Shown here one piece after another: positions 48,042 to 59,080 of a DNA stretch of 64,000 bases. Position numbers and translations under genes: made by a program. Below the pieces are notes generated by a model. That model searched no databases. It was given only the letters and a program-made list of their open reading frames with translations, and was not told the origin of the DNA. Within the stretch, counting starts at the first letter, position 1, and the number at the start of each line of letters is the position of its first letter. Source of the stretch: Atrina japonica (taxonomy: Eukaryota > Mollusca > Bivalvia > Pterioida > Pinnidae); the NCBI GenBank assembly GCA_030159075.1, contig BROG01000075.1, forward strand, positions 930,501-994,500, given 5' to 3'.

Positions 48042-48371
48042 ATGTTTATACATATACATGAGGTCAATTATTATGATTCTATATCAGTTGACATTAAGAA
48101 ATGCACCACCTCCTATAATAAACTTAATGAGAACTTTGAGAAAAAAACAACAAAACAATTATTCATTTCATTACTTAATGAACACAACGCCTTCTACACA
48201 CCGCGGTTAGGGGTTGTTAAATTGTTCAGTGGTGTGAAAAGCATGGCGTCGTATAACAATCAACATATAGACAAGACAACTCTAATGAAAACATGTCAGT
48301 TTCAGAGCCAAGGTTTAAACGGGAGAAATACGGACGAAACTGACATACACGTGAAATTGATCACCTGGTAA
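48042..48371 (+). other. 109-codon ORF ending at a donor-like site (weak)
   Basis: Contains YYDSISVDIKKCTTSYNKLN, then PRLGVVKLFSGVKSMASYNN and a C-terminal TDIHVKLITW. The stop overlaps CTG|GTAAGA, which resembles a 5' splice site, so the frame could continue as an exon. No domain is recognised and no repeat explains it. Still probably chance. Confidence 0.18.
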
Positions 48372-48486
48372 GACAACATAGACCAATCCACATAGATATC
48401 CCCGGTCAATAACCCAACAAAGTGTCCATAAATTCGGTCAAATATCTATTAGATAGATTTAACTAAAATATTCCTCTAGTTTCATT

Positions 48487-48707
<221 letters not shown>

Positions 48708-48748
48708 ATTCTAAAACGAGTGTTATTTGAGTTAATTGATTATCATGT

Positions 48749-48770
48749 TTATCTAACTCGAGTTAGATAA
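48749..48770. repeat. Perfect 22-bp palindrome
   Basis: TTATCTAACTC followed at once by GAGTTAGATAA. It lies about 40 bases after the GA-rich microsatellite. Confidence 0.8.
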
Positions 48771-49551
48771 TTTTCAACATTTGGAAAGACACGAGGTTTA
48801 CCAAATGACTTTTCAAATTTTGAAAATTAAGTGAGTTATATAGACATGTTTATCAGCTTCTAAGAGTTGTTGAATCTGTTTTTCCCATAACTGAAAACTT
48901 GCTAGTATGGAACATTAGCCTACATCAGGTCTAGACACCATCGGGCTCGAACTCTCATAATCGCGTCAAACCTGTATCTCGCTTCAATCACAGTTTTCTC
49001 CAAACTTCAGGTCACTGTCACTCCCATGTTTATTAAATCTGGGTCAAATAAGTACCCTCTGCTGAAAGATCAATATTTTTGATAACAAAATATGCAATCA
49101 AAAGTATAGGTTGCCGTTGCATTTTTACTTCAAATTTTCATTTGTTTACAACTCGTAGCATTCCGCAGCAAAGGAAAATATCTATTCTCATATGACCCCT
49201 CCCTTTAAATTTTCAATCGTCAACTCTATAATTTCCAAAGTACTACCAATATTCATGTATCTTTTTATCACCTTAATTTCACTTATTAATGGCAAAACTA
49301 ATTTTTTCATTTAATGACCAATCAGATCGCTGGGCTCATTTTACCCTCCGCACAACTTTGGGTGTCCATGTTGTAAACAAAGCAGTTTTTCCAATATCTG
49401 AGATTATAATCTTCAATAACGGACACCCTTTCCTTCCTATTCTTTTATCGCCATCTTTGGCCGTCAACAATTGGCTTGATTCAACGTTATAGTAACATTT
49501 TCATTATAGTAATAGTGCAGGCTCGGCCAATTAGAATTATTTAGCCCTGTT

Positions 49552-49556
<5 letters not shown>
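48771..49556. other. No gene recognised
   Basis: Slightly less AT-rich; the 67-codon frame at 49289-49492 lacks a motif. Confidence 0.5.

Positions 49557-49631
<75 letters not shown>
49557..49631. repeat. (TC)n microsatellite
   Basis: About 75 bases of TC, then a short self-complementary TGAGAAAGAGAG. Confidence 0.95.
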
Positions 49632-49634
<3 letters not shown>

Positions 49635-51489
49635 AAAGAGAGTATATATGAATATAAACACACATGATGTCACAAATATATGCTAAGAAGCTGGGTTAAC
49701 GTTTTCTTGCATTGCACACATGTTGACAACAAGCATTACGTACATATGACATATATAGGTTATACTTCACTTACGTACGTGATTTATAAAGTATACAACA
49801 CGTGGTACTTGTAATATACATAGTCAGTAATGTAATCTGTCACAAATGACTGGGTAATTTGCAAATCCCAAAGTGTTTAGACTCATTTCCCACATTTTAT
49901 AGACAGACTTTTGCAAAAAGATTGCCACTAAACCATACACCATACACCATATACTGGATACCTATATATGTAATTATCAATTTGATGGCCAAGAGTAAAC
50001 GAGTCCCAGGAAAGATTTCAATTTTTTCAGCAAAATATACATAATTGTGTTTATTTGGAGGAAATATGCTCTTTCACGTTACGTTTTAGGTTTTGGAGAT
50101 AAATTTGAACGTTGTTGTATGTATAACTAGATAACTCTGCAATTATTTAGTTTAGTGACAGATTTTGAATGTTTTAATGATGATTGGTAAATAATAGTGG
50201 TAAACTGAAACCACTACAACGACGATCGTCATGTATACTTGAAAAGCAAATATTGCATTTCAAATTTGTAAATAAAAAAGCCTTTTACAATATAACATGT
50301 AAAGATTTTAAATGGAAGAGATAAATTTTAGTAAAAAGACTTGGTATTAGATATATCTTAATTGATATGTTGAAGCCGATACTGTTGTCTATCACTTTGA
50401 TCATTTGTTGAAGCTAACTGATATTTTAGATATAATATTACCAATAACCAGTAACTATACAGGTACCTTTCATCAACGCTTGGATTCTACCAAATTATAT
50501 TTTTATGTCCGTTTCATAAAGTATTCACATCTAGACAACATATAATGGTAAATAATTGAAATCGACTTAATTAATAATTTCATTTTTAATTTATCAAAAA
50601 AGGAGGGTCTTGATTTTCTAGTAATTGAATTTAGAGTAAAATATTAACCTCTCCAATGTCATTGCCGGCAGTCCTTAACATTTATATTGCAGATACTCCT
50701 AATATGGTAAATGAATGTTCTGTAACCGTTCTGCACTTCTATAACAATCATGAAATAGTTTCGAAAGATTCATTGCTGTCCTAATCTTATTATTCATATG
50801 AGCTATGTGGTGTTTTCAAATTTAATTCATATCCTGTATTTTCATTTCAGTGTTTATATTTGGATCCGTATGCTATTTGTCACGTAAACCCATAATGTAC
50901 AGGCCTTGTTTAATTTGCTGTGGGTGTGGAGGCATTGCATGAGTTTTGTTTTACAGAAAAGAAAACACTGGACAATAAAAGAAGTTATGTGGACATATAT
51001 GTCACATGTATCAAGAAGCTGTGTCATTCAGAAGTCTTGCCATTCTACATTTTCAAAATCATTCAACATAGTCAGTCTATCTATGTAGATATCATATTAT
51101 ATTTCTATCTCCATAACAATAGACAGGAGTTACAAGTGTATAACTGGTAAAATTATACAACTGTGTACTCAACAAAGACATCAGTTTAGAGTCCGCTGTC
51201 CTGTATGTGTGATATATGCTAACTAAGGGCAACAGCTGAGATGACTGTTTAGTTGCTATGGCAACACCTCATTATGACTGAAGTGTGTGCAAACTAGTGT
51301 GAAGTGCCTATCAAAACGAAATGTTTTCTAAATATTTGAAAGGATTTTTTTGACGATAGAGTCTTGTCACATGATAAAATATGTAAACATTTTTTGAGAA
51401 ATCCAGAAAGATAATAAGCTTAACTATAGGCCAAATAACCAGAGGCAATATAAAGGTCGTCTGAACTAAGCATAATGATATATAAAACA
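49632..51489. other. No gene recognised
   Basis: Overlapping short frames at 50906-51150 do not agree on a product. Confidence 0.5.
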
Positions 51490-51869
51490 TCTCAGATAAT
51501 GTAAAATCTTTGATATAAATCTTTAGGATGTCCAGGATATATATACATATCTGGTAAAAATGGACAAACGCAGACCTCTGGAAACCAAGAGGTGGGATCG
51601 GGTGCCATGGAGAGGTAAGTATCTCCCTTTTGACCGGTCACGCCCGCCGTGAGTCCACAGTCAAGTCCAAATGAAATACACGAGGAACGAATCCTCGCCA
51701 CAATTAGTACAGACGTCTCAACAACCGCCAACGAAAAGGTAACTCAACATTTCACCCAGTGAAACAGAGTAATCGCAAACAAGACTATCATACCGACCGT
51801 AAAATTTGCGGAACATTGACATCAAACGCAGTTTTCGATATGCCTGTGTCAACAATTTGTCAGTGAGTG
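51490..51869 (-). mobile_element. 5'-truncated copy B of the RT element, retaining the RT C-terminus
   Basis: Minus-strand copy of the element at 10.7-11.8 kb. From about 51869 down to the TGA at 51718 it is open and encodes TDKLLTQAYRKLRL, FRKFYGRYDSLVCDYSVSL and GEMLSYLFVGGC, the intact end of the RT family. The 3' tail follows with the GGTCAAAAGGGAGA and TTTCCAGAGGTC landmarks. It keeps about ten bases near the stop that copy A has lost, and so shows the true C-terminal reading frame. The 5' truncation fits target-primed reverse transcription. Confidence 0.75.
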
Positions 51870-52919
51870 AGTAATATAGACGACACTGCATAAGAGTATA
51901 CTATTTCATTCAACTTTGGTCTTGGTAACAGGGGATATTTTACTATTTTTCACCAGATCTCACCTCTTTCATTGTCCACTGTTGTTGTTACTTCTATCAC
52001 GAATTGTCATATAATAGTCTGCATTTTTAAAAAAAAAGAAGTTAATAAGTTTATCGTAAAATTGATGTAGAATATGGATATTATGCAGTGATATGTACTA
52101 GATTTGACAAGTAACCTACAGGAAAGCGAGAGGATTCCTCAAAACATTATTCATTATATTTTTTATTATGTTATAAACAAATGACCGGGGAAAGGGTATC
52201 GTTGGATGTTGTTATTCTTAATACTTAGAAACCTGAATTAATCTTGCCTGACCTTCTGTTAAAGTCACTTGATCTGAGCACAATCTATTCCGATAAAACT
52301 TAACGGTATAGAACAACTCGAAGGTATATTGGCCTCAACTGAGTTGTGTGTAGTTTAGCATTATTTTTTTATATGTCCCACCACGGACATATGACTTATA
52401 AATACGAAAAATAAATGTCAGGGAAACATGGGATGGAAATAATTGTATTACATCTCAAACCTTGAATATCCCGTATGTCATTGTCTGTATTTAAACAATG
52501 CCATGTGAATGAATATGAAAAAATCCATTTTGAAATATTTCCAGTGCAAATTGTATTCCTTAACTGCATAATACCAATAAACAGCGTACATTTTACAACT
52601 CTATAATTAAGATAACTATATACATTGATCAAGTGCAAAGATACCCCTTATATTAAACATGATAGACGGATTTTAAAAGATAGTAAATTCACATATATGT
52701 GTTAAATACAGTATTCTTTATCATAGGTATCTATATTTAAAACTACAGATTGTTTGTGTACACATAAAGAAGTAAATATTATTGCTGACTTTGATATCAC
52801 AGTTTCAGTTTGTGGCGGAACTCACATTTATTTTTTAGCTTAACTGATCGTCTTAAGCACTTGTTTCATTGCAAAATTTTAAAGCGATATATGAGCTGTC
52901 GTAGGTGAAAAATTGTACA
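51870..52919. other. No gene recognised
   Basis: AT-rich spacer between a retroelement copy and the 53.0-kb ORF. Confidence 0.55.
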
Positions 52920-53117
52920 TCAGTCCATACGTAAATCAGGCAAAGTTGGTCTTTTCCGTCGTTTTAAAACATTCGTTTCTAAGATTGTCCACGTGTCGGG
53001 TATATCGGGTGATCTCGTCCCATTTTTAACTCGTCCCATTGCATTTTCGGCTGTATCATTCGTGACGCATATGAACTGCCCAACTCCATCGAATATTGCG
53101 GCACTATTGTAAAGCAT
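52920..53117 (-). other. Short ORF of unknown nature (weak)
   Basis: 65 codons from ATG to TGA, unusually rich in CpG for this region, reading AAIFDGVGQFICVTNDTAEN, AMGRVKNGTRSPDIP and TWTILETNVLKRRKRPTLPD. No domain is recognised. It could be a terminal exon or a transposon fragment; the basic RRKRP tail is the only feature. No clear acceptor site was identified. Confidence 0.2.
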
Positions 53118-53488
53118 GAGATACGCATTGTTTTAATAGTTATGTTGTTTTTATTTCGGCAATGCCAGTAATAATTTCAGGATAACATTAAAGATTGGAA
53201 AACTTATTTTAGTGACCTGCAATTTTATTCATATATTCATCCGATTTGAGTCGGATATTTGAAAAGCACATTTTGTACAATACTTTCCAATAAAAACACG
53301 TCCTGTATTTTAAAAATAGATATAAAAAACATAAAAATAGGCCGACCTTAACATACCCAATTCTGTCAAGGCCGACATTGCTGATAGGAGGTCATTGCAC
53401 ACAGAAATACAGCCGGATTTTTTAAGGTACGGGAAAACTTAAATTCTAATTAAACTAATTTCGAAAAGAAAATTATTTATAACATTTC

Positions 53489-53682
53489 ACGTGTTTCATT
53501 GGACTTGACTGTGGACTCACGGCGGGTGTGACCGGTCGACAGGGGATGCTTACTCCTCCATGGCACCTGATCCCACCTCTTGGTTTCCAGAGGTCCGTGT
53601 TTGTCCATTTTTACCGGATTTGTATCTATGTCCTGGACATTCTATTGATTTATGCTTTGGTATCTGAGGTTTTTATAATTTG
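53489..53682 (+). mobile_element. 3'-tail copy C of the RT element
   Basis: Almost identical by eye to copy A from ACGTGTTTCATTGGACTTGA through GACCGGTCGACAGGGG to TTTGGTATCTGAGG. It contains no coding part. The close match suggests copies A and C are young or were recently exchanged. Confidence 0.8.
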
Positions 53683-54117
53683 ATAACATATCTGAACACC
53701 CGTTTTATCAATCATGTGACATAAATCAGCATTGTGACAGCTTATATCGCTTTAACTGCGGTACTATGTATATGATAGTCAAGACAATATCATATCATAC
53801 GAATGATTGAATGTGTTATTTCAATTTAAAAGTGTGACTTTTAGAATTAAAACAAAAATATCAATAATTTCTATTAACAGAATTGTATTGAAAATTGCAC
53901 CCAAACGAAAATACACGGGGTCGGAAGAAAAATAAGAAAGGTTGTAGAACGCTCAATAAGTTCTATACATCAAGTCAATATACCTTTAGAAGGAAAAAGT
54001 CGAATCAGTTATTTTTTGTTTTCTTTCAGAAACTCGTAGTTATTCATGTGTAATTACTGATAATATGAATTAACACGAAAATGAGAAAAATTAAAATATC
54101 CAAACGTCTCAAGCTAC

Positions 54118-54215
54118 AATATAAAAATTTCAGATACCAAAGTATAAATTTTCAAGATTTCCAGGATACATAAATACATCTGGAGGTCCACAAAGATAAA
54201 GGTGCCTATTCGGGT
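54118..54215 (-). mobile_element. Short 3'-tail copy D of the RT element
   Basis: Begins with the reverse complement of the end motif (CAGATACCAAAGTATAAATT), then CCAGGATACATAAATACATC and a worn CTGGAGGTCC. It lies in the opposite orientation to copies C and E, which flank it. Confidence 0.6.
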
Positions 54216-54349
54216 TCTATAAAACCCAAAACACGTAAGTAGGGTGTACAAGTAAGACAAGGCCTCATACATTACTGTAAAAAATTGCTCTGTCATTACT
54301 GTTATTATTTAATCTAGACTCGTGGTGCTTGTAAACATTTGCCATTTTT

Positions 54350-54482
54350 ATAGGGGATGCTTACTCCCCCATGGCACCTGAAACCACCTTTGGTTTCCAG
54401 AGGACCGTGTTTGTCCATTTTATTTGTATCTATGTTCTGGACATCCTAAAGATTTAAATTTTGGTATCGGAGATGTTTCATA
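54350..54482 (+). mobile_element. 3'-tail copy E of the RT element
   Basis: Carries GGGGATGCTTACTCCCCCAT, TTTGGTTTCCAGAGG, TGTTCTGGACATCCTAAAGA and TTTGGTATCGGAGA in order. It has short deletions relative to copies A and C, among them loss of the TTTACCGGA segment. Confidence 0.7.
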
Positions 54483-54758
54483 TTATAGCAACAAACTATT
54501 ACAGGTAAATTTATGAGCGCTTCAAAACAAGTCACAATCTTGTTATTTACTTCGAATGACGAAACTTTTGATTGCCTACGCTGGAGTGAAGAGGTCCAAA
54601 GATTTGGTCTAGAATTTAAATACATCAGAAATGTATGAAAGCGATTTCATAGATGGATGAGAAACAATTGCGGTAAAACATCAGCTTCCACTGAAGATGT
54701 GATAATTGAACTTATATTACTATTAAATTCCAGTCACAATAAATGAAATACATTTAAG

Positions 54759-54953
54759 TCATATATATTGACTTTTGTTGGAGGTAAAGGTCCTGACTCA
54801 TATATGTTTATTTTCGTTGAAGGTAAAGATCCTAACTCATATCTGATGATTTTCTTTTGAGGTAATGATCCTAACTCATATCTGATGATTTTCGTTGGAG
54901 GTAAAGATACTAAGTCATATATGTTGACTTTCGTTGGAGGTAAACGTCCTATT
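54759..54953. repeat. 39-bp minisatellite, five units, open on the minus strand
   Basis: Units begin TCATAT at 54759, 54798, 54837, 54876 and 54915 and share TTTTCGTTGGAGGTAAAG and TCCTAAC. Because 39 is 13 codons, the minus strand stays open (54734-54997) and gives five 13-residue repeats of the form LPPTKxNIYDLxS / LPxTKIIRYELGS. I do not recognise a protein; a translated product is unproven. Confidence 0.85.
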
Positions 54954-55546
54954 AGAAGACTTGTAATCCCATAATAGGGGCTATTATCAAAGCACATTTC
55001 ATTAAATAAGAAATAAAATAATTATTTGTGATATCATGTTGACAAATGCTATGTTATATAACGTCTTTGCATATCGTTTCGTTTGTATACTTACATACAC
55101 AACAACATATTGTGTCTAGTGAATTATTCATTTGTGTATTAAGCCGATTAATGTGAGGCACATGCTTACTCATTATCTTGTATATTTGGTTTATTGTATA
55201 ATACAAAGAAGTAATATTGAACCCGATTTACCAAAAAATCGCATACATACATGTATGTGGGAGATGCGTTTGTGTATTTTTTATATTAGTTCTTTGACAT
55301 ATTTTTTCCAAAATATGCACAAAGATAAATCTATTTCCTTGGAAGTTTAATTGAAAGGTTTTAGCGTTAATCATCTCAAGTAGGAACTGAGAATATCAGC
55401 AAGGTCGCCAATGGATTAAAGCTATTTAAATACCCAAGTCTAACTTTTAAAGGTATTACTAATACGAAAAATACATAACATTATAAGCTATTACATTTTT
55501 TTTTATAAATTGCGTATTGGAGTATTGCTATAAAAGTCAATACTTG

Positions 55547-55548
<2 letters not shown>
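54954..55548. other. No gene recognised
   Basis: AT-rich; a 72-codon frame at 55132-55350 without motif. Confidence 0.55.

Positions 55549-55632
<84 letters not shown>
55549..55632. repeat. (AT)n microsatellite
   Basis: About 84 bases of AT. Confidence 0.95.
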
Positions 55633-55634
<2 letters not shown>

Positions 55635-57332
55635 CTACTGAGAATTTGACCATTTGCAAGTAGTATTGTGGAGTTATATTTTATTTAATTTAACCAGGAA
55701 AATGGACATGGTACCTAATTTATACAGGGAATACGATTCAATCGTGAGGTCATATCCAATAAGAAGACGCATTGAGACATACACAGATGTACATGGTGTA
55801 AATACTTACGTTTAAATTTGTATTTCTGAAACTAGACTTTGATTAATTACTTTGTACATCAGTCCGGTTATATATCAATAAAGGGTAAATAGGAATAAAA
55901 CATGACTATCAATTATATTGATTTAAAACGTGAAGTGCTATACCAGGATTAAGTTTGGGAGTCCCCGGAAATCATTAATGTTCATGGGTACAAGTTGACA
56001 AATTGGACAAGAAATATAGCATTAAACATGGTGAAGGATATAGCACGTTGAATACTGCCAATCTAAATAAATCTCTGTTTTAAATATTTTCGATGAATGG
56101 CTAACAAAAAGCGTGGAATAGGGTTGTTTAAGTAGTTAAAGTCTAATAAAGTTGAAAAGGCAGGCATACCTACATACAACGATTTGAAAAGAAACATGTA
56201 ATGTGTATTACCTTTACATCGTCTCTCTGTTATAAGTCATATTTAGCTACTTATCAGCCCACCCATGCTATGCCCTAATATAGCGTTAAAACAAATATCG
56301 TTCAAATGAAACAAAATCATGTATAAACAAATTCTAGATTCATTATAAAAAAAACACTGGTCAATGTGAAAATTAAAATGTACTTTAATAAATTCTTACC
56401 TGCCATTCATATATATACCCGTAAATGTGTTCCACTTTAAATTGTTCTAAATCCAGGTGGTACACCAACGGGTGCGCCGACAAGTAGAAAACATACACAG
56501 CTTATACATTTTGTATCGCTGGATTCAATGGAGGGGAGTTTATTTATTTGATTACCAGTTAAGACTCTTATAGTTCTAAGAATAAACATAGTTCCTTTAA
56601 TATGGCCACAAGCGGAACGAAGGTGATTATAGAATTAATTATCGGTAGATATAATGTTTAAAGCATTTAAAATATGGACCATGAATTGATCTGTAAAGCA
56701 TTTGTCTACGCAGAATATATGCCATGAAGCGAGTGTCCGGGATCATTCATGAATGGTTTACCATTTTACATGGTGCTGATCACATTAAATGCGATCACTA
56801 TTATAAGCATTTATATAACATGAGAGTATTCCTCTATGCACTTCTGTACATTTATAAAAAGGTCCACTCATGCACAATAATTAAAACGGAAAAACACAGC
56901 AATTAAACACGTCGACAAATACTTAACAATTAGACCAACAGTAGAAGAAGCTTTCATTAAAAAAGGGTCCTAAATCTATGCCATTGCTAAATGGTCTGGA
57001 TTGTTTGCAATTAGACATTGAAGGATTTTTTGTGGACGTCACTTTTTTGCAACCTCGTGCATGTCATTAAACGTTTTAAAAGGTGCGCCGGGATATGGGT
57101 CGAAATTTTTCTTTAGTGTCATCAAGTATTATTTTCCAAATGAAATAGGACACCGTTAACACCTTCAATAATGACATATTATAATAATAACAAAATCGTG
57201 TGCGCATTTGTTTGGTTTACAGATTTCGTATGCCACAATCAATATTTTCGGTCAAGTTTTAATGGTGAAGGAGTAAACTACTGTAAATAACACAGTATAA
57301 AACAACGGCTGTCTTCAAACAAACTAACTTAC
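55633..57332. other. No gene recognised
   Basis: AT-rich; would contain the first intron of the 57.4-kb exon candidate if that is real. Confidence 0.5.
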
Positions 57333-57537
57333 CTGCATAATAAGTTTGGATTGCAGCAAGGTTCACACTCGTGTTAACGACAAATGGAAAAGACTGTGGT
57401 GTTAAGAAAACAGCACTGACCACTTGGCCAAGGAAGCCATGGAATATGAATAACAGGAAGGGACAAATTATTAAAAGAGAAATATATAACAATACATCCA
57501 GGTGGTGTTCTATAACCATATGATGTAAACCTTGCAT
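57333..57537 (-). other. Candidate first coding exon with signal peptide (weak)
   Basis: On the minus strand an ATG at 57537 opens a frame through HHLDVLLYISLLIICPFLLF (a hydrophobic stretch like a signal peptide or anchor), then GQVVSAVFLTPQSFPFVVN, TSVNLAAIQTYYAG. It then meets CAG|GTAAGT, a textbook 5' splice site, at 57333/57332. The composition looks more protein-like than neighbouring ORFs. I recognise no family. If real, the next exon lies to the left, beyond or within 52-57 kb, and was not found. A chance ORF is still quite possible. Confidence 0.25.
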
Positions 57538-57783
57538 TGAAGGTGTCAAGTATAAAAATTTAAATCTAACATTGGTTTTAAATTCCCAGACTTTGACCTT
57601 TAATATAGAGTACTTATTTGTTTATTTGGCTGTCCATACAAGAGGATTTTAAAGTCTAATTTGATAAATATAAATGAAAATATTTTGCATGTAAAAAAAG
57701 AAACAAGCAGCCATATTGCATAATTTGTAAACAAATTTCTGTTTTCTTTTTATTTTCAGACTTGTATAGTGCTTGAGGGATAA

Positions 57784-57787
<4 letters not shown>

Positions 57788-57829
<42 letters not shown>
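57788..57829. repeat. (CA)n microsatellite
   Basis: About 21 CA units. Confidence 0.95.
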
Positions 57830-57833
<4 letters not shown>

Positions 57834-57892
57834 ATAAAATGTATGAGTACGTGTCAAAATGCTTAATTTGCTTGTAAACGATAATCATAATA

Positions 57893-57936
57893 AGAACAAC
57901 AACAACAACAACAACAACAATAATAATAATAATAAT

Positions 57937-57984
<48 letters not shown>

Positions 57985-58072
57985 GATAAAAATAATAATA
58001 ATAATAATAATAATGATGATGATGATGATGATGATAATGATGATATTGATAATGATAATAATTATAAGATGA
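57893..58072. repeat. Compound (AAC)n(AAT)n(GAT)n tract
   Basis: AAC to about 57920, AAT to about 58013, then GAT with AAT interruptions. Reads as poly-Asn/Asp on plus and poly-Tyr on minus; not a gene. Confidence 0.95.
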
Positions 58073-58767
58073 ATAATAACTGGGAGGAATGACCTTCACT
58101 GCCAGCCCCTGTCCAGACATTGGGCAGTATTGCCTACGGCTGCGATTCCATTTTTACTAATTGAAAGAAAACAATATATCTTAAAATATAACAGGTGCTC
58201 GTCATCCTTCAGGTACAATTTATAAACATTGAGTTATATCTACAAAAATATAATTGTTGACGAAACTGCAATCAAATATTCAGTGAAAAAATATTGTTAT
58301 AATAAATACTTGTAAAGTATCCAATAACTCTATCTGATTTTGGAAAATCTGTTGTGTGCTAGTATTTTGTTTTTAATTAAATAGTGCTTAGTAAAGTACT
58401 TAGAACATAATGTATACACAAATATAATTTAAATTCCATTTCAAGGCTTTAATATCTTATAACAATAAGGCATGAACAAACCCACTACAAATGTGGAATG
58501 TGTACCTCTATAGAGGGATTATACTATCACCGTCACCGGTACAGAGCATAATAGAGGAAACATTTTTTTTAAATGATGCATTTACTTATTCTGTTCCATT
58601 AGTTAAAGACAGCATATGCGTACTTTATATATATGACTAGCAGGGTTAAGAGTTAATAGATGTAAGCATATTAGATCCCCACGTGATCAAACTTGTGCTC
58701 ATAAATCACAAGTGGAAAAAACACTTGTCGAATACATAAAGTGTCGAAAAATAGTGTAGAAAAATAA
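58073..58767. other. No gene recognised
   Basis: AT-rich spacer before the SINE. Confidence 0.55.
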
Positions 58768-58779
58768 TTTATCACCGAA
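58768..58779. repeat. Target-site duplication, left copy
   Basis: TTTATCACCGAA, identical to 59069-59080 on the other side of the SINE. Confidence 0.88.
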
Positions 58780-59068
58780 TGTTTGTTTGTTTGTTTATTG
58801 TTGTTTAACGTCCCACTCAAGAATAGTTCACTCATCTGGAGACGTCACCAAATGCCGGTGAAGGGCTTCAAATTTTGGCCTATGCTCGGCACTTACGGCC
58901 ATTGAGCAGTGAGGGTTCTTTAGCGTGCCGACACCTACTGTGACACGGGACCTCCAGTTTTTACTGTCTCATCCGAAAGACAGGAAACCAACCTGTCGCC
59001 GGCGGGAATCGATCTCACGACCTCACGATCCAGAGTCGAGCGCGCTACCGACTGAGCCAGGCAGGCTC
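58780..59068 (-). mobile_element. Full-length tRNA-derived SINE with target-site duplication
   Basis: Read on the minus strand, it starts with a tRNA-like head: GCCTGGCTCAGTCGGTAGCG (A-box-like), then CGACTCTGGATCG and GAGATCGATTCCCGC (B-box-like). A body follows with CACGGGACC in reverse sense, GGCCGTAAGTGCCGAGCATA and GGCCAAAATTTGAAGCCC. The conserved 3' part TTCTTGAGTGGGACGTTAAA is followed by a GTTT/AAAC-repeat tail. Both sides are flanked by the same 12 bases. Transcription would be by RNA polymerase III from the head, with mobilisation by a partner LINE. The core and tail resemble SINEs I know from bivalves (RUDI/V-SINE type); that assignment was not searched. Confidence 0.88.
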
Positions 59069-59080
59069 TTTATCACCGAA
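59069..59080. repeat. Target-site duplication, right copy
   Basis: TTTATCACCGAA, immediately next to the tRNA-like head of the SINE. The perfect 12-base match suggests a fairly recent insertion. Confidence 0.88.

Noticed and set aside
51492..51731. 79-codon minus-strand ORF
   Set aside because: Runs through the 3' tail of copy B; the real coding remnant is in another frame and ends at 51718.
57859..58120. Poly-Asn/Asp and poly-Tyr ORFs
   Set aside because: Translation of the AAC/AAT/GAT tract; no unique protein sequence is attached.
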